From: Asterella californica
Lineage: Eukaryota > Streptophyta > Marchantiopsida > Marchantiales > Aytoniaceae
Assembly: GCA_036924285.1 (NCBI GenBank)
Contig: JAYKYS010000001.1
Coordinates: forward strand, 12,177,501-12,241,500
Length of the DNA: 64,000 nt
Direction of reading: 5' to 3'
Position 1 is the stretch's first letter. Each line of letters begins with the position of its first letter. The translations under genes were made by a program, and so were the position numbers. Of the stretch, positions 57,638 through 64,000 are shown piece after piece. The notes below the pieces were generated by a model that worked only from the letters and a program-made list of their open reading frames with translations, made no database searches and had not been told where the DNA came from.

Positions 57638-57714
57638 GCTGCCCTGTAGCTTATCAAGCTGGGCAGGAGCTAAGTTGGGGTGGTGCTTGACAAGCTGCCC
57701 CCTAGCTTGAGTTG
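57638..57714. repeat. Cluster of an AGCTGCCCC-type motif in both orientations
   Basis: AAGCTGCCCTGTAGCTTATC and AAGCTGCCCCCTAGCTTGAG are direct copies, with AAGCTGGGCAGGAGCTAAG between them in inverted sense. The same motif appears inverted at 58569-58604 and 58628-58664 (GGGGGGCAGCTTAAGCT). Confidence 0.6.
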
Positions 57715-58062
57715 GAATATCACCCTAAAAGAGTCGAAAGACACCAGAATGCAGAGCTCGACGAGGAGAATGACTTCGTGCTTCTAGTTTTGACAGAAAG
57801 TGCTTTAAGTAATAGTTAGCACGTGTTTTAAACTGAGAAATATGCGAAAAGAGAAATCTGTCGATTTTGACTCGTGACTCGAACTCAGAATCTGATTGCG
57901 TAGGTGTGTAGGTGTTCACAAGTACTATAGTTTTGACTCTTTACTCGTTTAAAACGGAGTTGTATAGAGAAGTTAGCGTACAGAAAGCTAGTAAAGACTT
58001 TACAAGAAGATTTTCTTAGTAAAGCATATGTACATACTGTAAAAGCTTTTTGAACGGAACCA

Positions 58063-58406
58063 AAGGCTATCCCAGTGATAGGGCGCCTGCCTAGGAGGGA
58101 AGTGGTCTCAAGATCAATCCCTCCTGGTCTCTGGTTCCTATTCTGGCATGTTGACCTCCCGAATGGGAGTCTATGTTGGGTATGCAGCCATGTCTTGTAT
58201 ATCTAGGGGCGGGAGACCGGTATCTCTCTTAATCATGGGCTTCTTGGCCTAAGCCTCCGCATCCCATCCTGAATCTACTATGGGAGATACCTGGTGCGCA
58301 TATGGGCGGGCTGTGAGCCCTGTGAGGCAGCCTCATAAGTGTTAGGGCTTCGGCCTACATTGGATGGCTTGTAGTATATTCAAGATGGCATCAAGATGGC
58401 ATCAAG
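58063..58406 (+). mobile_element. tRNA-derived SINE (candidate)
   Basis: The head resembles a tRNA gene: an A-box-like TATCCCAGTGATAGGGCG (58068-58085) and a decayed B box near 58107-58122 (CAAGATCAATCCC), at normal spacing. A ~270-bp body of non-tRNA sequence follows. The end is a short tandem of AAGATGGCATC. No target duplication found. Confidence 0.5.
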
Positions 58407-58568
58407 AGCACAGGAAATTTTTGTTAATTTGTTAAATAACCATCGAGTCAGCTTAAGATAGTGAATGAGACTGTGAGAACCTTTATTAGTGAAGAGGTAG
58501 AGTTTGTGGAGACAACTGTGAAACTTGTATTAAAAAGGGGCCAAACTTGTAAATAAAGCTTTGTACGC

Positions 58569-58664
58569 ATAAGGACAGCAGGGGGGCAGCTTAAGCTAGG
58601 GTCTTGTTTCTGATAAGTGACTGCGCTTATAAGGACAGCAGGGGGGCAGCTTAAGCTGGGGCCT
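58569..58664. repeat. Direct repeat of a 36-bp unit
   Basis: ATAAGGACAGCAGGGGGGCAGCTTAAGCT occurs at about 58569 and 58629, 60 bp apart, nearly identical. Confidence 0.8.
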
Positions 58665-60249
58665 TAAAACTTTAGGTTAAATACTGCGGCGGCTGAAGAT
58701 CGGGGACACTTTTCAAGGGAGTTTTCTGAGAGAACTGAAGCGGAAGGAGGAGGATAAGGGATTGGGGGTTGAGGATACGCAAGAGAAGCTAGGAGGCTGG
58801 AGAAGGTCAAATTGCTCACAGATTGAATTGGGAGAGCATCGTAAGAGAGAGAGGCAGGAGTTAGGCTTGGACGTTGTTTAAATAAACTGTTCTGGGGAGA
58901 AATTACTCTCAAGAGACAGTTCATTTGAGAGAGATCGTTTGGAAATCTACAGGGGACTTTTGATCGATGTTGGATCAGATTTCTGAGAGTTTCAGTTGGG
59001 GCAAGGAGAGGAATAAGATTCAGGGGCCTGAATTTCTCTATTAGGTTCGGATTAAGACGTACTGGGTAGACTTTTGGCTTGACGGGTGAAGAGAGGTGCG
59101 CAGGAGAGGAAGAGAGAGATTTTCTGTACAGTTGGAGAAATTGGTGGTGCAGACGACACTGTAATAAAGTTAATTGAATCTTGAGAGACTTATCTGTGTA
59201 CCCAAGGTGTGTTTGAGTGCTTGTTTTTGTAATTGGTGGACGCAAGAAGCAGGGTTTTGGAGATCTCATCGTCAGCGGCTACTTGTTTTTCTCTTCTGGT
59301 CGTTTTCTTGGATCGATCACAGTCAGGAGGTTCGTTCTCCCCAAGAAAGACTCTCGCTCCGACATCGGAGAGAAAGGTTAGATGATAAATTAAACCTTAC
59401 ATAAAATCTATTTTCTGTTAGTAAAATATACTGGTAGTATGGTTCCTGGTGTGCAAATGAACCCCCTTGATTTATGGACTTTTTCTGGAAGTTATGACAT
59501 GTAGTATGCAGTTAATATATAAAACTTAATCTGAAAATATATTTTGATTTAAAAATATAATATATTTTTCATTTAACACTTACTGAATTCTAACTTACAC
59601 CTCTTGAACAGCTTGTAATTTGACATTAATTAATAGTTACACAAGTTTGATGAGACACACTGTAGTGCTCGGTCTAATTACACTTTTAGATTTTTTCTTC
59701 TCGTCATGTTTATCTTTTTCTTCCCTTAAGCCAAAAGTGCACTTTGGATGCATACTATTCAATTTTCTTATGTTCGTGCATGAAGAAGACTAGAACACAT
59801 TCTTGTCCTGATAAGAGAAGATAATATAGCTTTACACTTAAGTATTGTATTTGCAGAAAACGGACATTGTTGTCGTTTCACGGGTAGGAATTTCTCTTTT
59901 AAGTTAAAACAAGATTCAATAGAATATCAGTTTGACCACGATTGGAAACTTAAGCTGGAGTTTCACATTGAGAGTTTGAAATTTAGGGTTCAATATATAA
60001 CTGAATTCAAGGTTTTGTTAAGCAAACTAGGACATAAGTCCAAGCTCACACATATAGGAATGTAAACATTCAATGTCATTTAAAGGAAACGTTTCAATTA
60101 TTCTTGAAAGTGGTCTGGTTGAAAATATGTTCAGCAGTAACTCTAAATTTCATGTTCAAAGTATATTTCTTACTCACTATGATGAATTTAACATGTTTCT
60201 TTCATTCTCAAACAAAACATAGATGTCATGTCAGTTTAGCACCTCGGCT
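58665..60249. other. Purine-rich then AT-rich intergenic stretch
   Basis: 58665-59150 is GA-rich on the plus strand, which leaves a long open frame on the minus strand (201 codons) with Pro/Ser/Leu-rich, domain-free sequence; I do not call it. The rest is AT-rich without features. Confidence 0.4.
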
Positions 60250-62283
60250 AGGTTGATCGAGTGCGGAGTGGATAATCGATAGGACCATTAGTGCCGTTAG
60301 GGCGAATTTTTGGGATGATCCACTAGGGGTAAACTTCGCAGGTAGGGCTTGGAGGCCTTAGTTCTTCAAGTTGAGTCTTCAAGCTCTTGGTTATGGTGGA
60401 TAGTCTAGTTTAGTGTAACTCGGTTTCTCTTCGAGCATATAGTGAATTTGGCTTGACCGTTTGTGAGTAATCATTGTTGCAGTGTTGGAGATGGCAATTT
60501 CTCTGTTGGGATTACTTGAAGAACTGAGTGCAGATCGAGACGGAGTTCAATAAGAGCTCGTTGATCTGAAATCGTCTGTTGGTATCTTCGGACGTCGTTG
60601 TTAGTGTTTAATTGTTTGGACCTGCGATCGAAGTGTGTGTGGGTGCATGATACCTTGCTGTTCACGGATTGATTGCTGTTGTGGGGTCGAGTGGAGATTT
60701 TTTTGTCATGCGGAAGCACTGTAGAAATTTTGTGAAATGTTCTTGAAGTGACCTGTTCGGACCAGAGTGAGCGTTTGGACGTAATAGACAAAATACTTGT
60801 CAATGTCAGACTGGAGTGGACTCTTTGGAAGCGCATTGGAGAGACGATTCTAATGCACCAAGTTTCATGGAGTTTGGTCGAGCATCGACAAAGTTATGGC
60901 ATGTCGAAGTTCGCTGCCGTGTTACCTGAAAGTGTAAAAAGGCTAGTAATGTCAGATTTTTGTACAATTTCGTGTGGAAACTCGAGTTTATGAGTTTTCT
61001 TTTGTGTGTGTGTGCATTCACGAAGTGTGAATTATGCATTCGCGAACTTGTTTGTAGGATTTTCGGGTTGGCTTTGGGTGTTCTTGTTGTTTTATGTCAA
61101 ATTTTTTATTACCCGCGAGCTGATTTTGGTGTTTCTGAACCTCGTTTGGTGCAATTCGAGTTGTAGCCGAGTCTCTTTTGGTGTGCGAGTACTAGTTCCT
61201 CTCCTATCCAAGCGAAGCAGAGCGGAGGTGTGGACTGCGTGTTGAGGCTTCAAGGAGCAGAGGTGCGTGAGTGCAGAGACGTGAGAAGCGGAGAGCGAGA
61301 GTGCGGAGACGGAGCGGAGCTTGAGCTAGAGCCCGCCGCAAGCCAGCTTGTTGGCGTGCGTGAGAGAGGTATGCAAGTTTCAGTTGTGTGGGAAGTGTAA
61401 AACCAGTAGGTCACCCATCCCAACACTATTCTTGAACTTGCACACTTAACTCTGTAGTCTTAGCTTTGGCTTTATCACTAGACCAATAGCTCTTGGTGTC
61501 TTACAAGGATGCGTGCAAGTATTTATGGACTTGTTGAAGATAGTAGGAGATCTTCTCGCACATTCCTAGAGGAGTGGTAGGGCGACCCCATAGTATTAGG
61601 GGGAAGCTATAGTTGTGATAGTGTTTGCCTATACCGTAGAGACGCATATGAAGACAATTGGTGGCTGTTGTCTTGGGTGAGCTAGTAGAGCTACCACTTA
61701 GATATTTTTGGAGCTACTAGAGGTGTGGACATCTAGTTAGTGATCTTAAGTACCAGTTACAACAATTGGTGATCATATATTGTGCATGTGTTCATCGAAG
61801 AGAAGGCGTCAGTCCAGGTGAGGTTGGGTTTCTCTTTATGTGAATGTTTGAATGTGGAGGGTTATCGTTTGGACTTCTTGTGCTTGGAACCCCTCCATAT
61901 TCTACTTCCTATTTGTGCGTCACGTTTGCTTGTGTTGACGTTTGTTTTTCGGAGTGAGTTCACTCCAATATGTTATCGGTAATGAGGTTGGAGTTGCGGA
62001 CCAGTCAGACTATCTTTATTTTTCTCACGGTGCGGTTGGATTGACAATCAATAGACCGTGAGAGGTTGCCTATGGTGATGACAGATACAAGTTGCTTTTA
62101 TCTTTATCGTCCTAGTAGGGATAAGTGAGCTCAGTAGGAGCAGGGTTAGGCAAGTTGTGATTACGATGGTGACGAGGATTTCGACTTTCTTGTTGGAGAG
62201 TGTGTTAACGATATTCTATCATCACGGAGCTCTCGGGAGGTTCTGATGGAGACTTCTCAGACAATGAGTATACACGGAGTGGG

Positions 62284-63690
62284 GTGAGATATCGACTACT
62301 TACATCATTGCCGTCGGTTGTTCCGGAGGACGAGTCAGCCGCAGACAACGCGTTTTCTGGTGGTGAGTCTAGTGTCGCCACATCGTTGTTGTGGGACATG
62401 GACGAGATCTATGGAGCCACGAAGGGACCTCGACGATACTCGGATACGATGGGTACCATTGAGCTGGATGACTTCATCCAAAGAGTTCGATAGTTGGTGC
62501 GATCTGCAGCAGATGCGGAACCCACAGCTGTTTACACTCTTCATGGCGTGGAAGGGTTTGTTCCAACACTTGGAGGGACCATCGATGGACGATTACCATG
62601 AGTTCAGGTGAGATTACAGTGTGGAGATTGAGTTGTGGAGACAACATTGGTCTCCCAACTACGTTTCTATCACTATTGTCGTAGTTTTGGGAGGCGTAGC
62701 ACTTGCGAGTTCGGGTGTCAATAGCAGTGGTACATCCACGGATGACGGAGTACCTACTACCAACGATGTGTCCATTATTAGTGGAGCAGGTGGTAGTGTG
62801 AGCGGGATACCACCAAGGTTTAACCCCGTGGTTCAGTTCTTCCAATGTTTGAGGAAGAACTATCAGGGTGTGCGGACTGACAAGTTGAGGAGTCTGCAGG
62901 AGTTCCAGTGGAAGATTAGAGAGAGCCTTCACGAGGCGTTTACATGCAGGAGGCGATTGATCAGCGTTATCCAAGAGGTGACAGAAGCACAAGCAGTCCA
63001 GTTCTGGTATGAGATACTAGACCGAGAGCTGCATAAGAGAGTTAGGGATGAGACTCTCCTAAGAAATTTTGCTCTGATTTGAAGGTTGTCTTTGGTCTAG
63101 CTGAGCGGATTGAGCTCAACATGGTGGAGGAGAGGGTGGTGACTGTTGGTTCAGCAGGGAGGCATCACATGAAGCGACCACCTCTTCTCGAGGACCACAA
63201 GCTACGCAACAACGTGGTGGTGGTGGTGGTGGTGGTGGTGGTGGTAAGGATCGTGCGTAGCAGTCACGATCCCAAGGAGGTGTAGGAGGATCTGGTGGGT
63301 AGAAGTCCATGCCGTCTTTCTCTAGTCAGCAGCAAGCGGGTCCTTGCTGGACGTGTGATGGTCCTCATCAGCAGAAGGACTGTCCACATAAAAGAGATGG
63401 TTATGAGACGTCTGGAACGTCTCAAGCGGTGCCTAGGCAATGTGAGCATTGCAGACAACCAAGTCACAGTAGTGAGCGTTGTTTTGATCTCCATCCCGAG
63501 CTACGGCAAGGAAAGATTGATCGTGGACGAGGCGGAGGAGCTCAAGGAGGCCGTGGTGGTCAAGCTAGAGATAGAGGTCCAGCACCTGAGAGAGGACCAG
63601 TCGATCCACCGTCTGCTACGACGTCAGAAGTAGGTATGGCTGCTCGGATTGAGCATTTGGAGCAGAGGATAGTATGGCTATGACTCAACG
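62284..63690 (+). pseudogene. Element E gag
   Basis: Reading over several frames: an acidic N-terminus leading to IELDDFIQRV; then LWRQHWSPNY; a capsid-like stretch at 62621-63082 (FFQCLRKNYQGVRTDKLRSL, RRRLISVIQEVTEAQAVQFW); and two zinc knuckles, CWTCDGPHQQKDC (63348) and CEHCRQPSHSSERC (about 63453), before a Gly/Arg-rich tail. A slipped (GTG)n tract at 63214-63245 lies between capsid and knuckles. Confidence 0.75.
63214..63245. repeat. (GTG)n microsatellite in element E gag
   Basis: Ten to eleven GTG units. Sits at the position of a Gly-rich linker. Confidence 0.95.
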
Positions 63691-64000
63691 GAGATCTGGT
63701 GGAACAAAGACTTCCATGTCATATGGAGGAGAAGGAGTTGACTTCGACTTCATGACTGGTGTGGCGCAGATTGAGACATCTGCGGCAGTGACTAGAGGTG
63801 CAATACGTGCCTCTGAGCCACGAGGTGTGTCGATGGAGTTGGATCCATAACGCTGAGAGGCTGATAGACAAGTCAGACTTCCCAGTCATTCACATTATCA
63901 GAGGCGTTGAGGACCACGTCTATGATTCCTAAACAGTCTATCGATGGTGCAGTGGAGTTAGAAACATCGACATCCAGGAGTGAAGGTGATGCGAGACAAC

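Larger units (their letters stand above)
60250..64000 (+). mobile_element. Element E: 5' part of a second methyltransferase/PHD-family element
   Basis: LTR block 60250-60536 aligns with 31351-31605 of element D. A long leader (about 60540-62200) follows, then decayed gag (62284-63680). The last 180 bp (63822-64000) align with D's 25485-25668. The element runs off the window, so protease and the methyltransferase should lie just beyond. The LTR outer end is unlike D's. Confidence 0.75.

Noticed and set aside
58664..59269. 201-codon frame on the minus strand
   Set aside because: The plus strand is purine-rich, which removes stops from the minus strand. The product is a low-complexity Ser/Pro/Leu sequence with no domain and no copy elsewhere.

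Overview
The window is nuclear DNA of a streptophyte: a land plant or a charophyte alga, most likely a repeat-rich lineage outside the seed plants. The evidence is a plant-type L-gulonolactone oxidase gene with a GT-AG intron, a U2 snRNA copy, an initiator-Met-primed chromodomain Ty3/gypsy element, an L1-like LINE of the plant type (ORF1 with a CCHC knuckle), and a Ty3/gypsy family carrying a cytosine-5 DNA methyltransferase. I know such methyltransferase-bearing retrotransposons from charophytes. The species cannot be fixed from this sequence.

Layout. 1-1218 is an inverted, chimeric LTR of the chromovirus family (fragment F). About 1553-25484 is one old minus-strand Ty3/gypsy element (A) with two younger elements nested inside it. 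Element B (minus, 2996-11724, LTRs of about 920 bp) sits in A's integrase. Element C (plus, 16985-24624, LTRs of about 1.12 kb, target duplication GACAT) sits in A's leader. 25485-31617 is a decayed plus-strand Ty3/gypsy element (D) with protease, DNA methyltransferase, reverse transcriptase, RNase H, integrase and a C-terminal PHD finger. 60250-64000 is the LTR, leader and gag of a second copy of the same family (E), which runs off the window. 35855-43370 is a nearly intact full-length L1-like LINE between 17-bp target duplications. 44345-45540 is the C-terminal end of a different, restriction-like-endonuclease LINE on the minus strand. 46557-48782 is the one clear host gene. 50924-51097 is a 57-residue zinc-ribbon ORF resembling DUF5679, followed by an ORFan reading frame at 51311-51931. 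52505 onward is a U2 snRNA copy. The rest is AT-rich intergenic DNA with microsatellites, tandem duplications and SINE-like pieces.

How it fits together. Almost everything is transposon stratigraphy. A is oldest of its group, B and C landed in it later, and A abuts D. D and E overlap by about 180 bp of homologous sequence, so between them they show the whole family: LTR, gag, protease, C5-methyltransferase, RT, RNase H, integrase, PHD finger, LTR. That is a retroelement carrying a chromatin writer and a chromatin reader, and it is the most interesting content here. Second-tier items are the CCHC ORF upstream of gag conserved between A and B, the chimeric LTR F, the DUF5679-like mini-gene, and a foldback hairpin that creates the stop codon in C's gag.

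Limits. All family calls come from reading motifs by eye. No similarity search, alignment program or folding program was run. Coordinates of decayed elements are approximate.
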